DNA of 31,577 nt from a virus. The stretch lies in the IMG/VR virus record IMGVR_UViG_3300046011_004608, positions 1 to 31,577 of that record; one strand, given 5' to 3'. Both the position numbers and the translations under genes were made by a program. Under the pieces are notes generated by a model. The model searched no databases. It was not told the origin of the DNA and saw only the letters and a list, made by a program, of their open reading frames with translations. Positions within the stretch are counted from its first letter, which is position 1, and every line of letters begins with the position of its first letter. Below, piece by piece: positions 9,677-17,858 of this stretch.

Positions 9677-12103
9677 TTACTTAGGCTCGTACATTCCTAA
9701 GTCAAAATCACCGTTTAGTATATCGTTACCTGCTGATTCAAAAGATTTTGGTGGTGTACCATTCTTTCTTTGATCTATTAATTCACTTTGTTGTGTAGCT
9801 TGTAACTTTGTTCTGTCGTCTTTTCTGTCCTCTTTATAAGACTCTTTATTTTTATAAACTTCTGCTTCAAGTTCTTTTAATCTTTGATTAATTTGAAACT
9901 CAAATTCCATAAGTTCTTTTTTCGCTGCAATCTCACGCTCCATTTTACCTTGATCTAATTGATCTTCTAATTGAAGCAATTGCATTTTTTGTTGTGTTAT
10001 AGCTTGCTCTTTCTGTAATGCCATATCAGCAGAAGCTTGCTGTAATTGAATATTAGAATCCGCTTGAGCTTGCATATTTTGTTGTTGCATTGCTTGATCT
10101 CTTTCTAATTTCTTTCTTCTACGTAGCTTTAATAATTGGTTTGCTAATTTAAGATTTTTTATATCTCTAATATCGATAGCATCGTCAAGATCTATTAAGC
10201 CAGCAGACAATGCTGTTTGTATATTGTTTTCTAGCATACCTCTTTCTTCTTCGTCGGGTGCTAATGTTAAGAATATACCAAAGTCATATAGATGCAAGTT
10301 TTCCATTTCAGATAATGTAGCAACGTTATGACCACCTATCTTTTGTATAAACGCTTCTTTTGTTCCAGAGAATTCTAATATATCAGAAATTCTTAATGAT
10401 AAATTTTCAGCTAGCTCAGCAGTTAAGAATAATCCTGCGTCTAATATGTGACGTGTAGCAGTGTTTGAATTTGCAGCAGCCATCTTTTGTAAACCAACTA
10501 AAGCTTTTCCATCAGGCATTGATCCATCACGAGCTTCATTTAATCCAGTTGCATCACGTATCATTTGTAAATAATAGTTGTATGTTTGGATTAACATTGG
10601 TATTTTATTTCCTCCTGATCCAGTAGATATTTCTTGAATAGCCATTTTGCCAGGATTCATTCCGCCCTCTTCGGTATATGATCTACCTACAACGCTACCT
10701 GTTTGAAAGAACATATTAAGCGCTTCAGCAGCATTATAATTTGTTCCGTTTCCTAAATCAACTTCAGCTAAACCATCAACATCAAGGAATATACCATCTG
10801 GCACAATTCTTGATAATACTTGTTGTAACTTTAAATGCGTTAATTGAATCATGTCAGCAAAACCTGTAACTCTACTAACTAATGATTCTATTTTACCTTT
10901 GTACATTCTTGGAGCTACAATACTGTAGTTCATTTTAACTCTTGTACTATCACTTTTAGGGCGCATCATATTTTTTGCCATTTCCCATTTAAGTAACTTA
11001 TCAGTACCAAGAATTAATGCTCCTTCAAATAATACCTCTATTGATCTTTGTAATTTACCGTATTTAGCTTCTAAATCTTCTAATGGCGGATTATATGTGT
11101 CATCTCTAACAATAACTTTTGTAGCTCCAGTTGCTGTTTCTTTAACTTTATACACCTCATTCATATAGGTTTTAAAATTAAAGTATAATACTTGAACTGT
11201 ATTTGAATCTGATTCGTTATAATTTGTTAATGATCTATCGTAAAATCCATTATTTTTGTATGCTTGACTAGATATAGATTGTAATTCGTCATCTGTTAAG
11301 CCAGGAAACTGCTTTTTAAGCTCATTTAAAGGCACTTCTTTAACTTCTCCTACATAATATATGTCGTCAAAATATGGAGACTCTGTGTAAGAGTAAACAA
11401 GATTAGCCGGATCCACATATTCTACCTTAACACCTTCTGTTGGGCTAAAGTAATTTTTTATAGCACCAATACCAATCGTCGTAATGTCATAGTTAACTCT
11501 TTTTCTGATTAACTCATAACGATTAGTTTCTAATAATGTTTGTATTGCCTGCTCTTCCGCTAATTCAACTTCTTGTTTATAACTAAGCTGCATGTGCAAT
11601 TCAAGTTCTTCCTGTGAATTTGGCAATAACTCTTGAGGATTCTCAAACATTTGTATACCGAACTCACTCTCTATAAAGTTGTTCAGTTCTTTTGTTTGTA
11701 AATCTCTGATTATAGATTCCATATACTCAGTTCTACGGTTAATACCGTATGGATCTTGCGAATATGCTTTTATTTCAAATGTTCTTTCTGATATACCGTT
11801 AACAACAATGTCAACAAATTTAGGTATGATTGGAACGATCTTCCAGTCTAAGTTTAAATAAGACAAATCGCCATTAATAGCTAATTCATCTTTATACTTT
11901 TGTATTGATTGTTCTCCTCTTGAATATAATCTTAATCTGTGAAAAGAATGCTGATTACTTCTATACCTAGTTGTACCAGTATCCATTTTAAACCATTCGT
12001 CTTGAATAGCTCTACCTACTTTTAAACCGTATTCTCTAGTTAGTTTTTCAGTATCACTAGCTACTTGACTTGGGAAAAAACTTTTTACAACTGACTCAGC
12101 CAT
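9677..12103 (-). CDS. Portal protein
   Basis: An 808-residue protein immediately downstream of the large terminase (7-bp gap) and upstream of the scaffold and capsid genes. Its size suits portal proteins of crAss-like phages, which are larger than most. Residues about 1-650 are mixed alpha/beta, with the segment ATGLNEARDGSMPDGKALVG (about 517-540) typical of portal cores in this group. Residues about 655-760 are a long Q/E/K-rich helical tail (repeated QQQNMQAQ-like stretches), as in portals with a C-terminal barrel. The dodecameric portal forms the DNA channel and docks the terminase. The function is inferred from order, length and recalled family features. Confidence 0.85.
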   Translation of the reverse strand: MAESVVKSFFPSQVASDTEKLTREYGLKVGRAIQDEWFKMDTGTTRYRSNQHSFHRLRLYSRGEQSIQKYKDELAINGDLSYLNLDWKIVPIIPKFVDIVVNGISERTFEIKAYSQDPYGINRRTEYMESIIRDLQTKELNNFIESEFGIQMFENPQELLPNSQEELELHMQLSYKQEVELAEEQAIQTLLETNRYELIRKRVNYDITTIGIGAIKNYFSPTEGVKVEYVDPANLVYSYTESPYFDDIYYVGEVKEVPLNELKKQFPGLTDDELQSISSQAYKNNGFYDRSLTNYNESDSNTVQVLYFNFKTYMNEVYKVKETATGATKVIVRDDTYNPPLEDLEAKYGKLQRSIEVLFEGALILGTDKLLKWEMAKNMMRPKSDSTRVKMNYSIVAPRMYKGKIESLVSRVTGFADMIQLTHLKLQQVLSRIVPDGIFLDVDGLAEVDLGNGTNYNAAEALNMFFQTGSVVGRSYTEEGGMNPGKMAIQEISTGSGGNKIPMLIQTYNYYLQMIRDATGLNEARDGSMPDGKALVGLQKMAAANSNTATRHILDAGLFLTAELAENLSLRISDILEFSGTKEAFIQKIGGHNVATLSEMENLHLYDFGIFLTLAPDEEERGMLENNIQTALSAGLIDLDDAIDIRDIKNLKLANQLLKLRRRKKLERDQAMQQQNMQAQADSNIQLQQASADMALQKEQAITQQKMQLLQLEDQLDQGKMEREIAAKKELMEFEFQINQRLKELEAEVYKNKESYKEDRKDDRTKLQATQQSELIDQRKNGTPPKSFESAGNDILNGDFDLGMYEPK

Positions 12104-12109
12104 ATTTTT

Positions 12110-14320
12110 TTATCTTATTATTTTTGAATTTGCACCATTGTTTGCATACCTTGCAAAACCTAAATTAATCTTTTCTCTTTGGACATTTGCTACCGGCTTA
12201 TACATATTTCTATTGCATGCCATAATAGCCAGCCCAGAGCTGATGGAGGCGTCATATTTTGTTCGATCATTTATCTTGAACTTTGTCCAATCGTTTAATG
12301 TTCTATTAAAATACATATCACCATACATACCATCTTCTTTTAATCCAACATAACTATTTATATATGATTCGATAGCTGCTGCGTGAGCTTGCTTCATATC
12401 CTCGCTTGAGTTAGGCATTCCACCTATCTCTTTTTCCGTAGATGATAAATTGTTTATTGTTTTATCTGGCCTATTCATTGAGAAGCCTCTATAACCTCTA
12501 CGCTTTATATGGTATAATAATCTTGGTTTATTGTTCTCTGCTAATATAGGCATACCGTAAAAGACACAAGCCATAAGAACATCCTCAAAGAATGTTTCAG
12601 CCGTGTCAGGTCTTGCTACATATTCTAAAAAGAACATATTTGCGGGAGCATCTTCCATTGAAAACTTAGTCAATCCGTGCAATGCTCCTTTTGATCCACT
12701 ACCAAATACTGTACCAGATATATCGTAACTATCACATCCAAAAGCACCTATATGCTCATTACCTGGATATTTAATACCATTTCTTACAATTACGTTGTTC
12801 TGCAAATGATATGGCGGAACCCACGATACTTTAAACCTACCGTTTGGGTTTGGTACAAAAATAACTTTTGTATCTGGTATTCCGTGCTCCCACTGAAAAC
12901 TCCCAGTAGTAACTACATTGGTATTTCTTAAATCTTGGTTATAATCTATTTGTTCGTATATTTTAGCTAAGTTGAATAAAGACTCTTTTGTCTCATCACG
13001 AAATGCGTGATCTTCTGTTCTCGGGAACTGTCTGTAATATTCATTTAAAGCATCTTGATCTCCGCGTAAACCGTCAACCTCATTCTCCCAATGTTCAATT
13101 ACTCCTTGCGTAATCTCTTCTCCACTAGGATCTAATGCTGGTTTATCAGGTGTTAAAAATACTGGATGACCATATTGATCAATAAAACCTTCATAGTTCC
13201 ATTCCATTGGTATAAACAATGAATACAAACCAGATTTTGTTTGACCATTTTTATTTCTTTTTGTTACGTCAGAATCGTAGTATAATGATTTATAGTTTTC
13301 ACCTCCTTTATCTAAAGAGTTTGATGTTGATCCCATCATACACTTACCAATAATCCTTGATCCTAACCGTAAACACGTTTTAGTAACGCGATAATTATTT
13401 AATATGTTATCAGGCTTTAACCACTTTGCGGACTCGTCATGAACTAATAGTCTTAGCTTCTCCCCGTCATAGCTGTTATCACCTGTGTTTTTCCAATCTA
13501 CGGTAGTATCTAACCCAGTAAGCCTCTCTGCTTGTGTTTTAGATTGAATAGATTTTCTTGTCAATTTAGAAGCTGGTACACGATAGGCTAATTCTGTTTT
13601 AGGTCTATCCATACCATCCTGTATTGGTTTAAAAAAGAAAGGATAGTTAGCTGATATTGGCACTACCTTATCTGTAAACATTACTTTTGCGTCATTACCA
13701 GTCTTTGATAATATACCAAACCTAGCGTCACTCGTTATTGTAGCTTGATTAACTGTTTCTGCCGATGCCATAAATGAGAAACCGGAACGTCTATTTTTTA
13801 AATAGCACATACCGTAGCATCTATTATCAGCTTTTACAGCCTCCCAAAATATAAAGAACAATCTGTTAGCTTCACGAAAATCAGGTTTACCTACGTCAAT
13901 CTTTGACCATTGTAGATACATATAATGTGATCCAGTTATGTATGTTGGAACTCCGTTATTCATAAACCAATGACCATCTTCTCTTCTAGAAAACTCTTCA
14001 TCAATATACGATTCCCACTTGTTCTTAAAGTGATCTGGATATTCTCTCCACTCAAATATGCTACCTATAGCTTTAAGCTCTTTTGGATACTCTGCAGCAA
14101 CCCATTTATCATTACCTTTCGGTAAATTAGATGGAGCTTTTGGTAATGCAATTCTTAAATTTTGTATTTCGTATATTTCACCAATCTGGCCGTTCTTGCT
14201 AATAACAATTACATCATGGTCTTTATCGTAACCGTATTTCCAACTCTTAGATTTATTTAGCCTAGATATAGTTGTTAGCTTTATTGGCTCAACAACTTTT
14301 AATAACGTTTGCGTATACAT
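12110..14320 (-). CDS. terL: Terminase large subunit (packaging ATPase-nuclease)
   Basis: A 736-residue protein. The ATPase half has a divergent Walker A-like loop (LKNRRSGFSF, about residues 172-181), a Walker B with catalytic Glu (LRLLVHDESAKW, about 289-300) and a coupling motif (GSTSNS, about 330). The nuclease half has RNase H-type acidic positions: GCDSYDIS (about 530), ILAENNK (about 595) and the D of YGDMYFN (about 682). It pumps DNA into proheads through the portal and cuts concatemers. Its ATG overlaps the stop of the upstream 107-residue gene by one base (TAATG). The N-terminal 150 residues ahead of the ATPase are longer than in many terminases, as in the crAss-like type. High confidence in the role, moderate for individual residues. 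Confidence 0.9.
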   Translation of the reverse strand: MYTQTLLKVVEPIKLTTISRLNKSKSWKYGYDKDHDVIVISKNGQIGEIYEIQNLRIALPKAPSNLPKGNDKWVAAEYPKELKAIGSIFEWREYPDHFKNKWESYIDEEFSRREDGHWFMNNGVPTYITGSHYMYLQWSKIDVGKPDFREANRLFFIFWEAVKADNRCYGMCYLKNRRSGFSFMASAETVNQATITSDARFGILSKTGNDAKVMFTDKVVPISANYPFFFKPIQDGMDRPKTELAYRVPASKLTRKSIQSKTQAERLTGLDTTVDWKNTGDNSYDGEKLRLLVHDESAKWLKPDNILNNYRVTKTCLRLGSRIIGKCMMGSTSNSLDKGGENYKSLYYDSDVTKRNKNGQTKSGLYSLFIPMEWNYEGFIDQYGHPVFLTPDKPALDPSGEEITQGVIEHWENEVDGLRGDQDALNEYYRQFPRTEDHAFRDETKESLFNLAKIYEQIDYNQDLRNTNVVTTGSFQWEHGIPDTKVIFVPNPNGRFKVSWVPPYHLQNNVIVRNGIKYPGNEHIGAFGCDSYDISGTVFGSGSKGALHGLTKFSMEDAPANMFFLEYVARPDTAETFFEDVLMACVFYGMPILAENNKPRLLYHIKRRGYRGFSMNRPDKTINNLSSTEKEIGGMPNSSEDMKQAHAAAIESYINSYVGLKEDGMYGDMYFNRTLNDWTKFKINDRTKYDASISSGLAIMACNRNMYKPVANVQREKINLGFARYANNGANSKIIR

Positions 14321-14643
14321 TATCTAGATCTTTTTTCAGCAAAACCTTTAAATGAAGTTTCTTCTTCAACTTTCATTTGTTCACCTGACAATCTTGAATT
14401 TTCTGATTCTATTCTTTCGAGTATTTCAAAAGCATCAAATATTGCTAATTTTTTTGTAGCTGCTGCGTTTTTTAATCTGTCAGCAGAAATATCATCTCCA
14501 CTATCTACAATTTTTTCTTCAGCAACTTTTATGAGTTCCTCAACTGCTTTTCTCCCAGCTTGTATTATACTCTTCTTTGTTTCCTCTATGTTCATATTCG
14601 ATTGTAATAAATTTAGTTGGTATTCGATAAAGTCTTTTACCAT
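14320..14643 (-). CDS. Small helical protein before terminase (possible small terminase position)
   Basis: A 107-residue, charged, almost wholly helical protein (EELIKVAEEKI, ADRLKNAAATKKLAIFDAFE). Its last base pairs form a TAATG overlap with terL. The position invites the small terminase role, but no helix-turn-helix DNA-binding motif is clear, so this is only a candidate. The listed start overlaps the upstream 201-residue gene by 104 bp; the internal ATG at 14595 (MNIEETKKS) would cut that to 56 bp and is a good alternative. I recall similar short proteins before terminases in marine Bacteroidota phages, without known function. Confidence 0.6.
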   Translation of the reverse strand: MVKDFIEYQLNLLQSNMNIEETKKSIIQAGRKAVEELIKVAEEKIVDSGDDISADRLKNAAATKKLAIFDAFEILERIESENSRLSGEQMKVEEETSFKGFAEKRSR

Positions 14644-15145
14644 CTATTACAAACTCATATTCAGATCCAGGCTTAAACCCGATTAGAGCACCGGCTTTTA
14701 TGCCTTGCTCTTTTAATGACTTATCTATATAAACTAAAACACCAGTTAACGGCTTTTCTTTGTTTAAACTAAATTGATCATCTTCTTTAACGGGTTTTAC
14801 AAAACAAAATCCTTCAGTAGCTCTCCACTTGTTTTTTCTTTTGTAAGCATATATCTGGTCTTCTTGTGCGAACCATAAGTCGTTTTCAAAATAACTTTTG
14901 CTCCATTTCTCGTTGCCCCGCACGTCGTAGAATCTTCTAAATACATTGTGATGTAAAATAACTTCATCATCTTTCTTAAGTTCTGAGTTGCCAAATAAAG
15001 GTGTAGATAAGACTATACCTTGACGGCTAACGAATGCGTGATTTTGCAAATCAGTATTAAGTATTAATTCTGTGTCACCTGTTTTTTTTACAGATGTTGT
15101 TCTATCTTCTTTAGGCCGTACTATATAGCTAAATGCACTTCTCAT
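14540..15145 (-). CDS. Protein with two GroES-like beta-barrel halves (possible co-chaperonin relative)
   Basis: A 201-residue protein. The first half (about 22-102) holds LKKDDEVILHHNVFRRFYDV and ends in DQIYAYKRK. The second half (about 111-186) ends in GALIGFKPGSEYEFVIDGKR followed by PTKFITIEYE. Both halves follow the order of GroES: a vulnerable loop, a GDxV-type turn, then a closing strand with idG-x-(x)-(y/l)-x-v-x-x-x-x-I. I recall related phage proteins with the HHNVFRR signature before terminase genes; they are usually unnamed. The similarity is a visual pattern, not a computed alignment. A GroES-type role would be notable, since the window also has a clear GroES at 26794-27072. It overlaps the 107-residue gene and shares one base with the stop of the upstream 72-residue gene. 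Confidence 0.5.
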   Translation of the reverse strand: MRSAFSYIVRPKEDRTTSVKKTGDTELILNTDLQNHAFVSRQGIVLSTPLFGNSELKKDDEVILHHNVFRRFYDVRGNEKWSKSYFENDLWFAQEDQIYAYKRKNKWRATEGFCFVKPVKEDDQFSLNKEKPLTGVLVYIDKSLKEQGIKAGALIGFKPGSEYEFVIDGKRLYRIPTKFITIEYEHRGNKEEYNTSWEKSS

Positions 15146-15363
15146 TAGTATTCCAAATTATATTCAATTGCGACCGCCATATTCTTATTAAAATCCTTCC
15201 AAGGAATTAACTCGTCTTCTTTTTGAATATAAATGCAATACCTGTCGGCCTCTTCTATAATGTTAACAATTTTGAAACCATTATATACTTCTTGTCCAAC
15301 CAGGTAGTGCATTGCTTCATTTTTATAGTCAAGACCTATGCTTATCTTTCTAATTATATACAT
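15145..15363 (-). CDS. Small protein of unknown function (72 aa)
   Basis: A 72-residue soluble protein, beta-rich, with no known motif: MYIIRKISIGLDYKNEAMHY, then a middle GFKIVNII and the end IPWKDFNKNMAVAIEYNLEY. Its stop overlaps the next start (TAATG type at 15145). It lies in the short run of small genes between the lysis cassette and the terminase, and I do not recognise a function. Confidence 0.7.
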   Translation of the reverse strand: MYIIRKISIGLDYKNEAMHYLVGQEVYNGFKIVNIIEEADRYCIYIQKEDELIPWKDFNKNMAVAIEYNLEY

Positions 15364-15378
15364 AGTCTTTAAATTTTA

Positions 15379-15633
15379 TTATTCTACTACTTCAGCATCT
15401 TCAATGATCTCAGTATACTCACCAGTTTCTAAGTTCACATTAATTTTACCGTAATTAGTTTCAATTGCTTTTTTAGCCGCGTCAAGCTTCATACTTAAAT
15501 CAGCATGCAAGTGCATAGCGTGGTGTTTTCTAAACTCAAATTCTAATACTTCGTTTTCTACTTTTTGAGTTGCAGAAATTAATTCTTTGATTTCAGCTAA
15601 TTCTTGTTCTGTAATTGTTTTAACTTTTTTCAT
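15379..15633 (-). CDS. Small coiled-coil-like protein (84 aa)
   Basis: An 84-residue protein. Residues about 5-62 are a long, charged helix with heptad-like spacing (TEQELAEIKELISATQ and on), followed by YGKINVNLETGEY and an acidic end. I recall short proteins of this layout (a helix, then a yGxinInletGe motif) as frequent in Bacteroidota phages, with no function known. It is separated from the spanin gene by a 38-bp gap. Confidence 0.7.
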   Translation of the reverse strand: MKKVKTITEQELAEIKELISATQKVENEVLEFEFRKHHAMHLHADLSMKLDAAKKAIETNYGKINVNLETGEYTEIIEDAEVVE

Positions 15634-15671
15634 TTTTAATTATATTTAATTGTTAATATTTATATTATTAC

Positions 15672-16148
15672 CTATATGCCTGTAAAAATAAGTCTTATCT
15701 GTTTTCTGTAAGCTATCAATACTAAAATAAGTAATACTAGTATGATCCACCAATAGAATTCAGAGCTTTTTTTCTCGGTATTTTTAACAAGCACTTTATT
15801 CTTATCAGATACTGCTGTTTTTGATTGTTTTAAGCTCGTTTTAGACGCTTTTTCTTTTTTAGAATATAAACTGTTGTCTTTTGTCTTTTTAACCTTTACT
15901 CGAGCGTTTTTTATTTTTACACCATTAAACACAATTTCTTTTGTTGTGTCTATTGGCTCAAGTTCGTACTCGCAGCTTTCTACGTCGTATTTTAATTCTT
16001 CAAAGACTTCTTTCGTTATTGAATCTTTTTGCTCAACAACTTGTTCAACCTTCGTTTCATTTTCAATAATTGTTTTATCAACCTTACGAGCGCCGCAAGA
16101 TTGCAAAATTATTGATAGTATTATTAAAATTAAGTATATTTTTTTCAT
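15672..16148 (-). CDS. Unimolecular spanin (u-spanin)
   Basis: A 158-residue protein with a lipoprotein signal peptide at the N-terminus (hydrophobic residues 4-15, lipobox LQSC with the lipidated Cys at 18) and a single transmembrane segment at the C-terminus (about 132-147, WWIILVLLILVLIAY), followed by a short basic cytoplasmic tail. The 110 residues between are hydrophilic and K/E-rich. An outer-membrane lipid anchor plus an inner-membrane anchor in one chain is the layout of u-spanins such as T1 gp11, which fuse the two membranes in the last step of lysis of Gram-negative hosts. The start at 16148 was chosen over an upstream ATG at 16202 because it gives the signal peptide and overlaps the endolysin stop (TAATG). 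It is last in the lysis cassette. The function is inferred from topology and context. Confidence 0.8.
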   Translation of the reverse strand: MKKIYLILIILSIILQSCGARKVDKTIIENETKVEQVVEQKDSITKEVFEELKYDVESCEYELEPIDTTKEIVFNGVKIKNARVKVKKTKDNSLYSKKEKASKTSLKQSKTAVSDKNKVLVKNTEKKSSEFYWWIILVLLILVLIAYRKQIRLIFTGI

Positions 16149-16612
16149 TATCCTTTTATTTGAAAGTGCATACAGTCTTTTTCCCATAGATCGCCTCCCC
16201 ACTCAAATCCGTGTTTCTTGAATATTTCTATCATCTGCTTATATTCAGGTTTTGAGAATTGAGCTTTGGTTATTTTTGTATTCATACCGTTTCTAGATGG
16301 ATCTAAGTCAATTGCTATTGCCCAAGAATGTGTACTCCAATCATTGGCAGCCCTCATTTTTCTAAAGTTAAAGCAACCCCCAAATAGATCGATACCTAAT
16401 TCTTTTATTTTGTTATATCCATAAACTCGCATAAGTTCATTGAATACGTTTAAGAATTTATCAGCAACAAGCTTATGGCACCTCATTTTGTGTACAACTG
16501 TGTCAATATCCCACGCAAGACGCATAGGGTATGGTAATTGTATTGTAACTAGATAACCATCACCTGTTTGGTTTGGTTTACCGTATTTAGCTATCCTCTC
16601 CTTTGTTGTCAT
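16148..16612 (-). CDS. M15-family peptidoglycan peptidase (endolysin)
   Basis: A 154-residue protein with the M15 (VanY/D-Ala-D-Ala carboxypeptidase-type) zinc site: STHSWAIAID gives H95 and D102, and EKDCMHF gives the third ligand H149 with D146 as probable general base. The upstream GGCFNFRKM and the FEWGGDLW turn are typical of phage M15 enzymes, usually L-alanyl-D-glutamate endopeptidases that cut the peptide stem of peptidoglycan. There is no signal peptide, so export needs a holin, and holin-like genes lie directly upstream. It overlaps the 59-codon membrane protein by 26 bp and the spanin start by one base. High confidence in the peptidase class, less for the exact bond. Confidence 0.88.
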   Translation of the reverse strand: MTTKERIAKYGKPNQTGDGYLVTIQLPYPMRLAWDIDTVVHKMRCHKLVADKFLNVFNELMRVYGYNKIKELGIDLFGGCFNFRKMRAANDWSTHSWAIAIDLDPSRNGMNTKITKAQFSKPEYKQMIEIFKKHGFEWGGDLWEKDCMHFQIKG

Positions 16613-16766
16613 TTAATTTTCTTTTTACTAATTCGATTGTTTTTAAGATAGTATACACTATCGATGCTAGCAGAAGAATAACCTTCAAGGTATTCTCTAT
16701 ATTAGTAAAACTCATGGCCATTGCTAAGCTGTTGAACCCGTAAATTTTTAAATCGTTAGTTGACAT
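16587..16766 (-). CDS. Small membrane protein in the lysis cassette (59 aa)
   Basis: A 59-residue protein read from the ATG at 16766 to the stop at 16587: a polar N-terminus, one hydrophobic segment (about 27-44, LKVILLLASIVYTILKTI), then a basic and acidic tail ending in NDNKGEDS. It overlaps the holin-like gene by 11 bp and the endolysin by 26 bp. A single transmembrane segment in a lysis cassette suggests a second holin, an antiholin or a lysis regulator. No sequence family is recognised. Confidence that it is a gene is moderate, based on context and a plausible membrane segment. Confidence 0.65.
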   Translation of the reverse strand: MSTNDLKIYGFNSLAMAMSFTNIENTLKVILLLASIVYTILKTIELVKRKLNDNKGEDS

Positions 16767-16956
16767 TCTTTGCTCTCATTAATCGTTCAACAATATTTGT
16801 GGCTCCTTCTATACCAACATACATTGTTGCCAGTATAGTCCAGTCAGCAGATTCAAGATTGTTTGTAAATAAAGCTACCGATCCAACGAATAGCACGCTT
16901 AACTTTCTACTCACCCATTTGTTGAGGAATAAATCTATTTTCTCTTTTCTGCTCAT
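16756..16956 (-). CDS. Holin-like small membrane protein (66 aa)
   Basis: A 66-residue protein with a charged N-terminus (MSRKEKIDLFLNKW), a hydrophobic segment (about 19-33, KLSVLFVGSVALFT), a short turn (NNLESADW) and a second moderately hydrophobic segment (about 39-56, WTILATMYVGIEGATNIV) ending in a basic tail. Small size, two membrane segments and position before the endolysin fit a class II-like holin, which makes the inner-membrane hole that lets the endolysin out. The start at 16956 is the first ATG. The exact holin class is an inference. Confidence 0.75.
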   Translation of the reverse strand: MSRKEKIDLFLNKWVSRKLSVLFVGSVALFTNNLESADWTILATMYVGIEGATNIVERLMRAKNVN

Positions 16957-16990
16957 ACCTAATTATTTATAATTTATTATTTACGTGGTT

Positions 16991-17314
16991 TTACTCTTTA
17001 CTAAAAGGAGGTGGTAATGTTACCGTAACAGGATTTGCTATTAAGTCAATTTGGTTCGCAATGTTAGTTTTCATTTCTTCAATGTCCATAACACTTTCCA
17101 TCCATCCAATAACTTGTTCTTCTGATAATTCCGGGTAAGGAGTAAAAGCATCTGGTGTTGGCTCTCCAACAGCTTGCGCTCCATAAATTTCTGCCATTAC
17201 ATCATTTTCATCTGTTCCTTTATATCTCCAGTGAACGGCTGTAACAACTTTTTCCATTCCTTCTTTTTGTACTGTGCAATCGAATGCAGGGAATTCCCAT
17301 TTGTAAGTAATCAT
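16991..17314 (-). CDS. Small conserved phage protein (107 aa), function unknown
   Basis: A 107-residue soluble protein: KWEFPAFDCTVQKEG, VVTAVHWRYKGTD, then FTPYPELSEEQVIGWMESVM and a proline-rich end (VTLPPPFSKE). I recall this layout (Trp-rich strand, VHWRy, tPy.dLteeqVigWve, LPLPF end) as a widespread small family in tailed phages, including marine ones, possibly a DUF7936-type domain, with no known function. It lies between the adhesin genes and the lysis cassette, and a minor virion or adhesin-associated role is possible. Confidence 0.7.
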   Translation of the reverse strand: MITYKWEFPAFDCTVQKEGMEKVVTAVHWRYKGTDENDVMAEIYGAQAVGEPTPDAFTPYPELSEEQVIGWMESVMDIEEMKTNIANQIDLIANPVTVTLPPPFSKE

Positions 17315-17349
17315 CTTTTATTTATTTAGTTATTTATTTTTTTTATATC

Positions 17350-17365
17350 TTACTATTAATAGTAA
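17350..17365. repeat. 16-bp perfect palindrome in intergenic gap
   Basis: TTACTATTAATAGTAA reads the same on both strands. It sits in the 65-bp, very AT-rich gap between the 153-residue gene (stop at 17380) and the 107-residue gene (start at 17314). Without a following T-tract it does not look like a terminator; a protein-binding site or a weak hairpin is possible. Confidence 0.4.
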
Positions 17366-17379
17366 ATAGTCTAATAATT

Positions 17380-17841
17380 TTATTTTTTACAGTATTCTAA
17401 AAACTTAGAACTAAATGATTCTCCATTCCAATACCTAACATTTTTTCCATCAGAAAGATATAATTCTTCTTTCACGACTTCTTTAATATTGCTGCTATAA
17501 GATAGAGTGACCGCGTCTATAAATTCCTCAGAGTCTATAAAGAACACTTTTATATCTCCATCAAAGTAATTTTGGCAAGCTTCAGAAGATCCTTTAAAAC
17601 CTATTCCAAATTTCATGCCCTTACTAAGAATATCATTTAGTCCTAGCGATTGATTTATAGTAATAGTATCATAAGCCGTCAAATCTTGGCTCGTATATAT
17701 TTCATCTATCACATCTTTTATCATTTCATCTAATTCCTTTATCTCATCAAATAATTCTATATTTGCTTTTACTAATATATTTTTCTTAGCTCTTATTTGT
17801 TCAGCTAGTAAAAGAGCATCGTCTATTCTTATTCTTGACAT
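17380..17841 (-). CDS. Unknown protein (153 aa)
   Basis: A 153-residue protein. Residues about 1-55 are helical and charged (ADDALLLAEQIRAKKN-like, then ELFDEIKELDEMIKDVIDEI); the rest is mixed, ending EELYLSDGKNVRYWNGESFS. The helical N-terminus could make a coiled-coil trimer, as in small adhesin-associated proteins, and the gene follows a run of fibre genes. I do not recognise a family. A tail-fibre assembly or tip role is only a guess from position. Confidence 0.65.
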   Translation of the reverse strand: MSRIRIDDALLLAEQIRAKKNILVKANIELFDEIKELDEMIKDVIDEIYTSQDLTAYDTITINQSLGLNDILSKGMKFGIGFKGSSEACQNYFDGDIKVFFIDSEEFIDAVTLSYSSNIKEVVKEELYLSDGKNVRYWNGESFSSKFLEYCKK

Positions 17842-17858
17842 ATATTTTTTTATTTACA

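Noticed and set aside
14309-14686. 125-codon plus-strand frame over the terminase/GroES-like junction
   Set aside because: Antisense to two overlapping minus genes that have better context; composition typical of reverse complement of helical genes.
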